This document shows positions 36,881 to 51,000 of a stretch of 64,000 nt of DNA, piece by piece. Numbering within the stretch: the stretch's first letter is position 1; every line of letters begins with the position of its first letter. Source of the DNA: Eudromia elegans (lineage: Eukaryota > Chordata > Aves > Tinamiformes > Tinamidae); assembly GCA_003342815.1 (NCBI GenBank), contig PTEX01000032.1, positions 1,557,644 to 1,621,643 on the forward strand, read 5' to 3'. The position numbers and the translations under genes are program-made. Under the pieces are notes generated by a model. That model did no database searches. It had not been told where the DNA came from and worked only from the letters and a program-made list of their open reading frames with translations.

Positions 36881-37739
36881 AATGAAAGAAAGAAAACAAA
36901 AAGGGCAGTATTTTACCAGGCACTTAAGTATGAATTGCTGGCCAAGTACAGAAATCTCTCCTTGGACAGGGGAAGTAGTTAAAAGCTTTGCTTAAATATT
37001 CCACATGCAAACCCACCTGCTCTCCCCTGCAGCACACTGGCTGCTGTCTCTGCTAGGAGCCTGCTACACTTTCCTCCCCAGGTCCCCAAGCCCCCTTCCA
37101 ACGCTCTCCATTAACATGCCACAGTGGCGGCGTGACAAGAGCAGGGGAGAGACACGTTCATCCCGACTATGGAGACCGAGCTCAGGGACTTGCCGCAGCA
37201 GCGGATCATTGCGGACGTGTGAGGACTTTCAGGACCAGGAGCCTCTGATCTAACTGACTTGAGAATCCGCCTGTTGCAGATCCTCACCATCTTCCCAGGC
37301 ACTCTCAGACATCTGGAGACACGGTCCTTAAAGCCTATGGACCCCGGACCTCCTAGGAGGGACCTGACTTACTCCAGCTCTTCCTCCCACTTTCTTCAGA
37401 CAACTTCTGCCGTTTAACAATATCAACAGAAACAAGGAGAGCACCAAAGCACGCTCTTCCCTTTCTCAGTGTACTGGGCAGCCCTTTTCCAAATGAAGCA
37501 CCTGGGAAGCGAATATAAACATTTTCATAAACACAGAAGCACATGCAGTCAAGCCGGCTGGGGACTGTACACGGCAGCTGTGTGAACGCTTCATTCACAC
37601 AGCCAGCAAGGACTAAGCGACGAAGGGGCTCTTGTGACCTTGTCAAATTAATTAAAATACATGAGCATGCACATGCTAACTTCCATTCAGGAATACCTAG
37701 GAAACAAAGGCAGCTCCTCCGATTTGGGGAATATGGGGT

Positions 37740-37960
37740 CGCGAGGTCCCCGTTACCGCGGGTCTGCTTTTAGACCCGTCTCGCTACATTTGCCCACCCC
37801 GCAGCCCACCGCAGCGGCAGCCACCATGCGAGCCGGGCGGCCGTGGGGATCCCCACGCCCGGGCAGCCTCCTCGAGCGAGATGTGGCCTCGGGAGGCGCT
37901 GCCATTCTGCATAGGGTCCTGCACAGGGACCACGCCGTGCCCTCCCTCAGCATCGAGGTC
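37740..37960. promoter_or_regulatory. CpG-dense pocket upstream of MAMLD1 large exon
   Basis: GC-rich block with tcgcgaggtccccg, ccgcgggtc and gagccgggcggccg. On the plus strand gccaccatgcg forms a good Kozak context, but its frame closes after about 48 codons. Overlapping minus-strand frames of 74-87 codons are also open. No family resemblance was found on either strand. Possible regulatory pocket or chance. Confidence 0.25.
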
Positions 37961-37982
37961 GAAGCGTAGTGAGCCATGGCTG

Positions 37983-38010
37983 GGGTGTCCCTGCTGTTCC
38001 TGGGACACCC
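37983..38010. repeat. Inverted repeat (9-bp stem, 10-nt loop)
   Basis: GGGTGTCCC, ten bases, then GGGACACCC: a perfect 9-bp stem. It lies just beside a CpG pocket. It is too short for a microRNA precursor and no function was recognised. Confidence 0.8.
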
Positions 38011-41000
38011 TGGCAACCCTCTGTGCCGGCTTTCTCCATTCGCTTTGCTAAAGAAAGGAGGTCAATGATCGTAAAAGAAGATGGAGAAGGTGGGTAGCGT
38101 TTGGAGTCCCCTCACAGACCCCAGGATTTTCTGGTAGATTCACACAAGCTTTCCACAGCAAGACAGCAGCGCCTCCAGAACCTGGGGACACCAAGTCTGC
38201 CACAGGCTGCTAAGACTCAGCACATCCGACTGGTGCTGAGAGAGTGCTCAGCCTCCGGTGGACGGGCACGGGAGCCTAGGAGGAGGAGGAGGTCAGCTCT
38301 GCTTCGACACATCGACCTGTGAATTTTAGCATCCCCCTGAGACCCTACGGCAGACCGAGGGCTCCAACTCTCCATTCATTTCCAAGATAAATTGCAAATT
38401 GTTTTTCCCCCCACCAAGTATAAAGTCAGAGTCTCAGGTTTGCTCAGCGGAGCTGACCAGGGAACGTATCGCTCTCTGCCTGCCTCTTTCAAACGCGAGA
38501 CCCTGCCAAAACTAGAAGTATGTGTTTGCCAGAGGCAAACTGTTTGCAGCATTCAGCCATCAAGACTTCAGTCTCTTGTGGCTTCAACAAGCTCCAACGA
38601 GAGCTATCTGCCCATCAGCCCAAAATGGTTCTATCTGTTCTGACAAAAACAGTCATGTAATGAGAAAATGAACCTGGCAATTTTCCAGCTAAAACAAGAA
38701 AACTTCAGAAATTTCCCTCCTGTGCCCTAAATACACAATTTGGAAGGATCTGTGCTCTGCAGTTGCTTATTAATTCACAATCTAGCTAGAATTTAATGAC
38801 CTACTAATCTTTTAGGACAGTTCACGGGGAAAAAGGAAAGAAAAAGTGACAATTCCACCCTGGGTTTGAAGGCTGGAAAGTGGATCTGATTTAAGGTTAC
38901 CTTTTTTGCAGCCCTGCTTGAACTATCACACATGCTGTTCTCAGTAGCAGGCTGGCTTGCATGTGAGCAACAAAACCCAAAATGCTCATGGGCAAAGATC
39001 CCACTTAACTCGACTCCCAGAACCTGTCACTGCATTAAGAATTCAGCATATTTAGCACATCTGCAAAGTTTCATTCTTACCGGCCAACTGCAATTTGGTG
39101 AAAGAAACTCATATCCTGTGTGTGAATCCAAGAAAGAATGCTTTCTCCTGACCTGACCACCGAGGGGCCAAAGCAGGTCCTGACCACCAAAAGCATGTTT
39201 TATCATACTCATCACACCCCAGAGCGTACAAAGCTACACAAAGTACTCAAGAGGCCTTAAGCAATGAAAACTACCACTCGCTTCATCTTTACTGGATTAA
39301 AAGTAAGTTAAAAGGAAGTGTTTCCTATTCCTTTTGGCTGGCAGCCCCTTCTGATTTCAAGTGACTTCAGCATGGGCCAAGATGAAGTTGTCGTCTCATA
39401 TCGTCAGAAAATGGTCACAACACAATCCTAAGCTTTCAGAGATGTGTCGTGCTTTGCTCCAACATAATAATATCTCAGTTTCTCAATGAGGGAGTACCAG
39501 CAAGATGTTGTCTTTGGGAATTGTTGTGTGTTTGTAGGCTGGGAAGATGGCAGATCCGCTCACAGTGAGGCGTGGTGGGGGTGAAAAGATTATGAATAGG
39601 GAAAATTCACAGGGGTGGATTTCCTTCTATTCATTGTGCTCATGGAAATATGCAATTGGAGGGGAGGATGTAGGAAGAGGAACTGAGGATGTAAATAGTC
39701 ATTTCAGCCATGAAAGAACATTGGTTGTTAGCTAGCTTGAACATATTACGTGAATTCTTTTTATTTAGAACTACAGCTTCTTCCCAATTTATTATTTGCA
39801 GTGGAAATACAAACCCTGCCAGCTCCTAAAACAACCACATATTAACACAGAATGAAAATTGCTACTTAAGCTATACGCATGTAAAATAACTCCTAAATGC
39901 AGCTGCTCTATTTGTAGAGGTCAATCCATATCAACAGAGCAAACAGTGTTCGACTCGGCAGGCGCACGCTGCGATCCCTTGGCCCGTTACTGTCCCTACT
40001 CGTTGTGATCCTCCCAAGTTACTCTCTCAATAAGTCACCCCGTGTCTTAGAAAGAAACCAAAACTGTGTTAAAAAGAGCATGCCAGAAAATAAAGTGCAT
40101 TTTCCCTTACCAGGGAATATTACTACCTTTTTCAAGTTGTGATTCTAAAAACACAGCAACTAACTACATACTTCATCTCAAGAGCTAGGAATCCATTCTC
40201 CTTTCTTCTGCCACTTTCTTTTGTCTAGTTTGTCTGCTTCCCCAAGCAGTCTTTGAGAGCAATCCTGGCTGAAAACACGTAGAACTGCTTGGTTTAGCCA
40301 GTAAGGACAGAAATTCAAACACCATGACTAGACAAACCCAGAAAGATGTGATCTTATAATAACCCTAAACCACAGAAACGAAGAGGAAATTCAGCCCACA
40401 CTAGCCAAAGCGTTCTGTTTTATCTTTTTATAAATTTTAATCACAAATTAAAAGGAATACTATGACGATTGGTTTCCCATATTGATTTGCGTGAATGCAG
40501 CTAGGCTCGTAATGGCAAAAGCGTGCCCTGAATTGAGTCACCTTACAGGCCACAGAGGGGCAGGCCAGTGACCAAGGATCTTCTGATTACTCTGGTGTAA
40601 AATCAGGGGCAACATCGCCAACGTCAATGTGAAAATGCCAATGTAGAGTCAGTTCCAGGAGGAAAAAACACAAAACAAAACAAGAACATACCTATTTCTC
40701 CAGCTGCTTTCTACAGAACTAGCAGTTAACTTTGCTACTTCTCAGCTCAGAATTACCAATCTCATTTTAAAGGCACCAACAAGGATCTTGGCCTATCAAA
40801 GCAAATGATCAGAACCATCCTATCTTGTCTTTCTTCAGTAATTCATCTGCTTTCTGCATTAATGGCTTTGTTAAAATGGATTTTTTTTTCCAGGGGAAAA
40901 ATTGCAGTTGACAAATGGATCTGGAGGCACAGGACTCGTCTGTGCTCCTGTGTTGTACTGCTAGCAGAAGATTTCTGTGCAGATGCCTCTTAATTAGTCA

Positions 41001-44000
41001 TCTGCAGACTTAGAGCCCGCACGTCATGCATATTGTGCGCTGTAACTTCCACCTTCCATCTAATGACAAGTGTTATTAACTACACAGCTGAAGACAGGAG
41101 AAGTTCTCTGCCTTTCTGCGTTTTGAGCTGTAGCACAAGAGCATTTCTTTCATAACCAGCTGTAAATCAAGATCAGTCTCAGACTCAATGCCTTTCCATC
41201 ACTATTACCTCATCTTACCTCAGTTTTAATACCAGCGGTATTGTTTTATATCTTTTTTTATAGTCCATTAATTTCAAAGTCCTCTGGAACACTTTGCAAT
41301 AATTTTGTAGACTACATTAATTTCTCACGGCGATAGCTAGGATGGTGAATCGCAGATCCTCTCAACTGAGCAAAAAGTGATGTTTCTGCTGCTTAAGTCT
41401 ACTGGGATTTTAAAGATACTTTTCTTGCTTCTTTTCTAGCCTCTAACATTGGCTTAGTCATGCGATTACCACAAGTCAACAGGATCTAAGTAGGAATTCC
41501 TGAATTATAAAGTAGCATTTCTGCTGAACATGGCATTATTTTTTAAAATCCTGGAAGATTTACTCCTGCAGTTTTACCAGGCTACGGGTTCCCTTTAGTC
41601 AAAAGCCACGGTGGGGGAGCTGACAGCCTGGAGGCAAAGCCTTCAATTAGGTCAACCCTGGGGCAAAAGAAGTTCTCTAAGTTCTCAGAGCAGTAAGAAA
41701 CAATGGGATTTCAGACTGAAGAAAACCAGGCATTTTTGTAGCAACAGCTGAAATACTTCTACTTATTCCCCCAAAGAGTAACAGCTCTAACTTTACCTGT
41801 GTGTTTGGTCTCAAATGCTAGTGCTTGGTGGCACTGGACAGTGGGATGTTACATGGCCTCATACCCACCTTCTGTATTGAAAGTAATGCACTGCTGGCCC
41901 CAGAGCATTATGCTAGACTAAGCAAGCAACAAAATATCTAGAAGAGCAGTTGGGATTTTCGGCTAAGTGGTATCTGAAACTGGAGCACAGCTCTAAGAAA
42001 GGTGGTACATGTTGCCAACGAAGGGAAACGCTCTGAACTGCTCCTCTCTTGCCCATTTATGCAATTCCTGTGTCAGCCTTTTGGAGTTTCCGTTGTGTTT
42101 CAACATATAACCCAGTAAACAGCACATTAATTATACAGAACCATAAAATCAAGCCTCAGTTAAATTAAAAAGGTCATGGATCTAGTGAATCTCTCATGCT
42201 ATGTGGTTGTAAAGGCAAGCCTGTGTAAAGCCAGACGCAGGAATGTTCTGCAGAGCAAAAAAACTCTAGGAGTGAATATTTAATTTGTCTCTGACCACTT
42301 CCTTTTATCCTCTGCTTTCATCTTTCCCTCCACAGCAGCTCCACTATTCTCAGTGTGCATCAGTTGGAATAGCAGCACGCTTCATTGGCAGCGTGTTATT
42401 TGTAGGCTTCCTTCCTGGAGCACTGAGGAGGAGCTCTGGCTCCTCCAGCACCCACCCTTTGAAAGGTGCCTGTTATTTATACCGCTACGCTGGGACTTAA
42501 AGGGCTTCTGCAAAATAGTAACACCAAATCAATACACAAATAAATAAAACCAAACACATACCCTAACACCCTACCCTGAAGCCCTCATCCTTTATAAAGT
42601 GGTTGAAATGTTGGCCTCAGTGGAACGAATATTTTAGGACACTGACTTCAGTGGCAATAGGATTTCACTCTTTGCTCTTTTTACTGCAACTGACTAAAGG
42701 AGTGAATTAAAAATGTGCAGGACTTCGAGAAATTTGCTCCATCAGAACAGGCAATGCTTAAGTTACTCAGTCTTTAACCGCAGTTTTTCAACTTGTTAGA
42801 GATACCGGTTCCCCTCTGTCCTAGATGCAATGTTAATCACCCATTCATCTCTGCAAATTGACAACATAAATGCTGACTTGTGCAAACAATGTTAGAGAAA
42901 ATGGTGTTCTTGCGGCAGAAGTGAATTACAGAGCCTTTCAAGCTTTCTACACTTCTCAGTTTTATATAAACCCTAATTTCTAAGCCTTTGTTCTGCCTTT
43001 AAAGGTCACACAGTTGAAAGCTCTGAAGCATAGCACGCGTTCCCACTGATATTAAAATACTGTTTACTAAATCACACATATAAATGTGAAAGAAGAAATT
43101 GTTTGCAACCCACTGTGCTAATAAGAGATGATTTATCAGACAACATGTTTCCAAGCATCAACATGTGGAATATAAAACCTGACCTTAATCACACAAAGTG
43201 ATCTTTTTTTCTGTTTTGAAGTAAAGTCTCCGCACTGCCATCCAATCACACTATCTTCTGATGACACCCTATTTGACTGATTAAACTCTTAATCTTGCCA
43301 GTGCTTTACTTCAAGAATACAAGTGGTCTTTTTAGATTTGAGCATATGATTGCGCATTTGCAATATCAGGATTTCATTTGCATATTCAGATTGCAAAACT
43401 GCATCGCCCCTTTGTCTGTGCAAAGGCAGCTCTAAGCACTCCAAATGCTAAACAGGAACCGCAGAGTTGGGCAGTATTTTTAGCATCTCTATGCTGCACT
43501 TCTATCTTTAGCCACTACGATCAGAAACGATCCCAGCAGGACACTGCGTAGCTAACACAGCTTCGTCTCCTCACCGCGTTCAGTTTTCCTCCCAAAACAC
43601 AGTGAAAGGGAAGTAGGTTACAGAACAAGCCAATTCTGGACCAGCCAAAATTTCCAAGCACAGTCTTGAGCAGGACAGAAGCAGGCCAAAGGATTAAACC
43701 AGGAACCTGCATCTGCAAATGACCATGCAGGAGGGATGGGGCTGCCATGACCTCTTCCAAGGAAAACACAATCCTGGTTACTCCGAGTCTGCACTGGGCT
43801 GAAAAACTAAAGGCAAGGGAGGATTCCTGCATGTGGTTTCATAGCAGGATGTGCCCAGGGGTTCACAGCAAATTTCTGGGCATAGCTGCACCCTGCAAGA
43901 GAAGTTAATGATCAAACATGCCAAATCACCACAATTTCTAAATCCAGCCACATCTTGTTTTGACAAAGAGGCATCTTAAACCAGCGAGCCATTTTATGAC

Positions 44001-47000
44001 ATTCATGCTCACGTAACAGAAACATGTGTTCGCTCTGGAGTGCCAAGTATCCTCCTGGAGGGCTCCCAAGCACCACCGCTGATGGGAGCCGGGCCGCAGT
44101 TTTCTGTCACAACCCCCGAGGTGGCAGGAGCGCAGAGCAGGAAAGGCTCCCTGCACCGTCCTGCATCCCGCAGAGCGCTAGGAAGGAGATGCTCTGCGAG
44201 GGAAAAGGAGCCTGAAGCTCTGCACTGCCGCTGACCCGTCTCACAGCAGCCTGCTCAGCAGCTCGTGCATTCCCGGGAGGCAGTTTTGGAAGCGTCTGGA
44301 GCACCACCAGTCACAAGACCCAACCATGGCAGCTGGGCAGGATAGGGGATGTAGGAAATGCTCCAGTGTCAGCAGGATGAGGTATTTGAGAACTACAGGT
44401 TTACTTTGAGAGAGAACAAACTCAATGTGGAAATGCCTCTGTCAATCAGATGATTCATCTTTGAACTCTGATCAGATTTGGGTCTGACAGGGCTGGAGAA
44501 GCACAAGGAGATAACAGCCTCTGATGCCCTGACTTATAGAAGACCTTATGGGATCCTGCATGTCCTACTAATAGTGAAGGAAAGAGAACTATGTTAGAAG
44601 GACTCTTTTTTTTCACTATGTGCCTTAGCTGAGGTTTGCAGATGGGCACAGCAGGACTATGATGTAATTTACTTTCAAGGGACCCTGATAAGCTGAAATC
44701 CCTTAGGAAATTTTTGGCCTCTTGAACATCTCCTAACTGACACCTGTCTTCCTTCCCATTGCTATATGGTGTCCAGCACTCTGCTATTAACATTCTTTGC
44801 GTGATATTAGGGCTTCTGAAATAAACTGTGTTCATTAGCTTCCTCTGCCCTCCCGCAGGTAGGGGCAGCGGGTTGCAGGATTTGGCCTTACCCAGAAGCA
44901 ACGATACTGCAGGAAGAGGCAGCGCATCCTCCTGGACAGCGGCAGGAGACTAACTCTGCAGTTCCTCCTATGGACATGACATGGAGAGTTGAGCAAGTGC
45001 ATTGCTGAAAGGCCAGAACATCTAAGCTGTATGTGCCTAGTTTAGGATGAAAAAACCCTATTGTTGTCTTTTAGTTATGACATTTCAATTTGCCCACAAG
45101 AATTACACTGCTTCCACTGAAAGCTTTCAAGCCCGAGAACACGCTTTCCCTCAGTGGTGGGAAGGGATGAAGGCAAAATGCGACTACACTTTTTCTGTAC
45201 TAATTTATCACAGCTGCCACCAAATCTGCTGCTTTGTCAAGCAAACAGCCTTTCCTCCCTCCTGGAGAGACAGGTGTGTGTGGGGAGCACGGGGTGCTCC
45301 ATGGAGAAGGGGCCACGGGAACGGCCCTGCCATGGCAAGCAGCTGATGCCGAGTCATGGCCCCGGGCTGCTGCTGCTCGTGACAAATGCCAGCACCAAGG
45401 AACTGCCACATCTCCTACAACACGGGAGCGGGGGGCCAGTACCTCTGCACTGCTCTGAACGACGTGGAGGAACGTCCTCTCTCAGGTACGGTTGGACAGT
45501 GTAGCGGGGACAGCACCGCGTGAGCTTGGAGGGGACACGTAACGTCACTGGGGATGCCAGGGGCCGTCCCACATGGGGCCGGCGCTTGGGGCACCCTGCT
45601 CAGACACCCTTCAGAGCATCTCCCTGCATTGCCTCTGGCTGCCTGCCCCGGCTTTGACCCTCTCCTCCGTCCCCATCGCAATACAAAGCTCCCGCCAGCT
45701 TTGCTTGGGGATTGACGACATTTCCCACGCGCGTCACAGGCATTGGGATGCATTTCCGTAGTGTCCCGAGCCCTGAGCAGGGAGCCAGCTCCTCCTTGCA
45801 GCTGGGAAATCTGCACCGACTTCTCTGCAGAGCTTCTCCCAGCACCAAGCGCATCCATGGATCCTCCCAGCACCATCTCCTCCGGCTGCTGCGGCTACGC
45901 GGGAGGCTCCCGCTCCTTAACACGACCTGCTTGCTCCTCGGCCTGCTCCCGGGCACTGCAGTTACAGGTGCCCTCCCCTGCCGCAGTCGCTAGATTTGCC
46001 AGGCTTGAGATAGGAAGGCAGAAATTAGGCAGGAAATGTCAACCTTGCATAACACCACAGTTTTTGCCCTTCCTATGTGTGAGAAGCCTACCCAGGCCTG
46101 ACCTTCCGCTTTTTAGCGCAGCCTTCCTTACACAAATATTTGACTTAGACCTGGGGTCAAGTACAAATTAAAAGCCAAACACATTTCCCTTTTTTTTTTT
46201 TTTTAAATGAAGAAGGCTGGCACCCTCTTTTATACATATTTGTACTTAAACTTGAAATAAACAGCCCATCTTCAACTGCACTAACTTTGTAAGAGCCTCA
46301 AATAAACTCAGCCCATATTGAGCTCCTTCTGGTACCGCTGCAGACTGCGAAAGAGGCAGCGTCCCTGGAGCTCTGTACAGACACCATAGGTGCTGATGCA
46401 CAAAAACGTCGTACAATGATTAAGCACACGAGGCAGGAGGTGTCTACTGCTACATTTCTCCCTCTCCCTTTTACAGATATCTTAATTTTGCTCCCATTCA
46501 AAAATCCAAGGGGAAAAGCCAGTGAAGACCCAGTTCACCTTGGTGCTCTGCACAACCTTTTGGACAACAGATGCAAAACAGCACTCGTCTCACCTGGGAG
46601 CATTTTATGTTCACTTTATCTAAGTGTAAACGATCACGCAAGGAATGAGGAAGTGGAACACAACATATATTTCTCTAATCAAATTAACTCTTTTCCTCTT
46701 AAAAACCGTCAACTGAAACACACTCTTCCTTATCTGTTTCCATTGTACAAGATCTGGGAAAGATAGATGTAAAATGTATCATCTTTTAAAGGCAAAATGC
46801 ACCACGGTCCACCTGTCTATCAGTAATAAAAATTTCTTCTGGGCTACTTCTCTTTTTTTTTTAAAACAAAAAACCCATTGTCTTACATTTGGTATTTGCT
46901 ATTGACTGCCAAGAGCAACACGGCTCATTCCATCATTAGGAACCTGCAGGTTCTCTCTGATCCCCCGCTATCTTCACCAGGATGTTTATCCTGCCGAGCA

Positions 47001-47356
47001 TTTCTGAAAAAGTCAGGCCTGGGCTATATTTGGTTAGGAGCAGTTAAGAATTAACTCGCGATCCCACCCCCAGGTTGCAGCACGGTGCATCACGCTGCCC
47101 AGCTGCGGGCGAGCAACGGGCAGGGAGATGGTGGTGGCGCTGCGAGGACCTCTCATCAGGGAAGCGTCTTCCCCTCGCTGCTCGCCGTGCTGCCTTCCCA
47201 GGGCGCTTCCCTCTCCCTGCTAGAGAAACCCGCCCTGCGGGAACCACGTGTGAAGCGTCACGACGAGTGGCTCCCTCAAACAAGACTCTGTGCAATGAAG
47301 TATTTCTGAGAAGGGACACGCAGCGGGGAAGGAGGTGGGCAGGAGATCAGGCGGTG

Positions 47357-48025
47357 ATGATGGGGGAGACCCCAAAGCCCGCCGAGCACCATGCAGACAA
47401 TGTCCCTCTCCTCCTGGACCCGAGCGGGAGCGGGTCTGCCGGCCTGTGCCCCGGGCTTTGCCCCCGGAGCGCTCACGGGAGAGGCCAGGGCACGTGGGAA
47501 GCATCTCCCTTGTGCCACACTGCCAGGGCCAGTGAAGCCCAGGGTGTCCTGGCCCCCTATCACCGGCCGCACCAGGAGCTGCCAGCAAGCCAGGCTGCTC
47601 AGGACTCAATAGAGACCGGGCCCACGGGCGGGCTGGACCCACAACCCGCTGGCCACGTGAGTGCAGGGAACAATCGCAGGAAGAGCCGCTATCTTCCCGC
47701 GCTGAACAAAAACTACTCATTGCAAGGAGAACAAGGCAACCCCTCCCGCCTCTCTGCCTCCCCCTGCAAAGCATCGACACTCCGCTCTCTCGCGGCTCCT
47801 CTGTGCCCCTTCCTCGTAGGCATTTCAAGGAGCAAGACCTGCTTTTTAACATGCTCCTCTGCCCAGATGTACCCAGCACCCCTTTGCCTCGTACCCAGCA
47901 TCCCTTTGCCAAAAGCGGATCCCATTGGGTCTCAGGGCTTTCCTTCCTCCTGTATCACCAATATTTCTGGTCTAGTACCTAAGTGCTTGTCTGTGATATA
48001 TATACACACACACACATATATTTAA
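47357..48025 (+). other. Unassigned 222-codon open reading frame, probably not a gene
   Basis: ATG-started frame of 222 codons. It is part of a 316-codon frame that opens earlier without ATG. The 5' part is GC-rich, and the opposite strand is also open over 230 codons (47220-47912), which points to composition rather than selection. The last codons run through a TA/CA microsatellite. The peptide shows no recognised domain and has an irregular Pro/Ser/Arg-rich make-up. It is noted because it is the longest open frame outside MAMLD1. Confidence 0.12.
47995..48023. repeat. TA/CA dinucleotide repeat
   Basis: A compound run of TA and CA dinucleotides, tatatatacacacacaca followed by catatattt. A possible polymorphic microsatellite. 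Confidence 0.9.
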
Positions 48026-51000
48026 TAAAATTACGACTTTGGTACTTTTTTTATATGTCATACTCAGAATATTCTCTGTAGTATATTTGGACCTGGACTA
48101 CCGAAATAACCGGACACTTTGCTGCTGGTGTCAGTAGATGTTTCTCTGCCTATCTGCTCTCCGAGTCAGCTCTTTTGAGAGCGAGAGGAGCGTTACAGTT
48201 TTTATCATGATAGCGGCGCTTATTTTCTCCTTCCTCATACCTGTGTGTACATAAAGATCTGAAGATTCTATTGTTTCTGCACTCACCGTATTTGACCTAT
48301 TTCAAAACCCATGTGCAATACAAATAATTGCACTACACGGAGCAGAAAGTGTGTGTCTAACAAAGACATTTATAATTCCAAGGCTTTAGACAACAACCAG
48401 GACAAACCTAGCATCAAGTGCAGCGCAAGCTGTGCTGCGCGTTTCAAAGGGGGCCCTAAAGGTGCAATCTGCATTTAATGTTTCTGCCGTTAGCTCAAGC
48501 TTCACATGAGAAAAAACCTCTCATTAGACAGGTGGGATAAACTGAAGCTGAAGTCTGGGGCACCCCTACTTAGGGCTGCAAGACCCATGCTCATTTGATA
48601 GTCAATGTGATACTGGATCCACTGATGAAGATTTAATGCCTGCATTTTTATTTTTTTAGAAAGGACCAATCCCTGCATTCAGATGCATCAGGTAATTCTT
48701 CAAAACACCAAATTCAGGTTCAACTCTTCTGCCTTCCATGCTAGCATGATTGCTCTGCAGCCAAAGCACCAGGCTATAGAAATGAGGTGTTCAGAGGTGG
48801 CTAAAAATCAGGCAGTCCAGTTATTGATCTCATAGCCCTCAATGACTGCGCTCAGCAAAATTCTAAAAATGCAAAATATTGACAAGATCAGACAAATACC
48901 TAATGAGGGAGCTATTACAATGCAAATTGCCCGTCTGGCGGTGCGGGATCCCACGCGGGGCTCAGCAAGGGGCCGGCCACAGCAGGGAGCCACTTTATAG
49001 GGCTAGCGAAACATGGCATGAAAATCCACGAAAGGCACCGTAGTAGCTGTTATTCGGAAAGGAATTCCCAAGAAAGGATGTGATGGAAAGCCTCTGTGGT
49101 CAACCAGCCCCAAAGAGACAGCCCGTCCTCTGACCTGGTTAGAGAAATCCTGGTTGAGAGAGGAGAGAGGGTTTCACCGGCTTGCAATGCAATTCCCTCC
49201 ATTCTTTTCTCTCCCCACAACGTTTTATTTTTGCTTCAGGAGTTTGTAATCCCGTGGACAGCCCAACACGTGCTTATGATTTCACTTTGCAGACAGATCC
49301 TCCCAGCGCAAGTCTGAGGGCTGCGTATGTGTCTGCATGTCTGCCATGGAGCAAGCGAAATAAATACCATTCCCAGCTGTGGGCTGCATGACCTAAGCCC
49401 CTGCTAGGAGAACACACCAGCGGATATAATTTTGTGCAATACATTTCAATCAGGCTAATATTGCTGAAACAATCTCTAAAAGCTACGCCAATAAAGACGG
49501 TGACGTCCAATTAACAGGCAAGAGGGAGGTTAAACGCTAATTTTACACTGGCATTTAGCCTAAGAACTTCATTATGCCACCTTCTATTTTAAACCGCAGC
49601 AGTGCCACCTCGCACCGCGCAGCCATCCACCCTTGTCACCGTTACCTGAATCGCAGCAATTCCTCGCTAGAGCAGACAGGGCCGCAGCCCCACGGAGCTG
49701 GGAACCTGCCGAAACCGGAGCAAAACACGAGCAGTGCCCCAAAGGGCTCGGGACCGCTCCCGAGCGCGGCCCCATCGCGAGCTGGCAGGAGAATCAGAAT
49801 TGGATGGTGCAGGGCCCTGGCGCAGGGCACCCTCTCCATGCTGGACCGTGCACGGCGTGAACGTCCAACGCGCGGCCCCATCGAGAGGCAGCCCCGGCTT
49901 TGTGGTGACCGAAATAACACAAGGCCAGCGCGGAGCCCCCCAGCAGATGGTCGCAGTTGCTCAGGACTCTTTTTTTGAGCTCGAGGCGAGAGGACTCGCG
50001 GGCAATACGGGTGCTCTTGAGCGCCGGCTATTTTGGGTGCCTGCTCAGGCCGGGAGGAATTAGGCAGCCGAACGGTGCCTTGGCTGCTCTTGAGCTGCAC
50101 CGATACAGGGCCAGTCCTTTATTTCGTATTTCAAATAAATAAACTCTGAAATAGATGGAACTTAACGCACACACACGTAAGAGCAAAGGTAGAGAAACAA
50201 ACTGGGAAATCCTACCGCGCACTCGAAGCTCCTGCCAAGGCTGGGGCAAAGCTGTATTGAATTTGTAGAGAAATTAGGTGCCTCGTTAACTGTGGATAGA
50301 TGCACAACTGCTAGAAATTTAAACTTCCTCTTTTCTCGAGATCACAACAGTCACTGCAAATCCTGCAGAGCAATGAATGCTGAAAAGGCACTTGGCGCTC
50401 TGCAATTTTGCTGCGGTAAGTTCAACAATAAATGGGGGAAGAGGGGAGGCGGCCCTGATAATCTTTATATCAAAAACACATTTTCTGCAAAGCGGTGCAC
50501 TGTTGTTCATATGTAAAGTATATCGTGCTGCTATTAGGGAACTAACTGTCCTGCATTTTATAGCCATTTTAATACAGATTCCTTCTGATCATGAATTGGA
50601 AAAAAAGATTTCATAGATCTCTTTTTCTTTTAATTTTTCTTTAAATAAATGCTCAAGGTACAAAACATGGCTGGAGTAGGTTATACCGCTGCAGACAGCA
50701 GCAACGCAGGAAAATGCAGTATTGGAGGGGTGTGCCTGCTGTGCAGCACCACACGTATACTGTTAACACAAGTCACGGACCGCAAGCAGAGCAAAGCACG
50801 GCTGAGGCCGGAGCACCGTCGCTCTGCTCCGCGGGACGGAGGCGTCGAGGGACCTGCCGGGCCCGGCCGAGCACCCTGGAGAGCTTCTTGACAAGCCACA
50901 TTGCTCCATTCCCTTGCTCACCCCAAAGTGACCGTCACTGCTTTAAGTGTGAGGCGTTTTTCCTAGACATAAAGCGTTTGGGGAGATGCTGGCAGCCTTG

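Noticed and set aside
37784-38016. Two overlapping minus frames (74 and 87 codons) and a Kozak-like plus ATG
   Set aside because: Three frames open at once in a CpG pocket; no domain or splice support, and the plus frame closes after about 48 codons.
39027-39215. Minus-strand donor gtaagaatg with an open frame before it
   Set aside because: No start context, no MAMLD1 resemblance, and a competing acceptor only seven bases away from the donor.
41221-41290. Possible minus-strand start exon for MAMLD1 (ATG GAC TAT.., donor gtaaga at 41214)
   Set aside because: The peptide does not resemble the mammalian N-terminus beyond Met-Asp, and it would leave in phase 2, which does not fit the phase-0 entry of the large exon.
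44455-44901. 148-codon minus frame with a varied amino-acid make-up
   Set aside because: More protein-like than most, but no start context, splice signals, neighbours or family resemblance; transposon origin was considered and no reverse transcriptase or transposase motif was seen.
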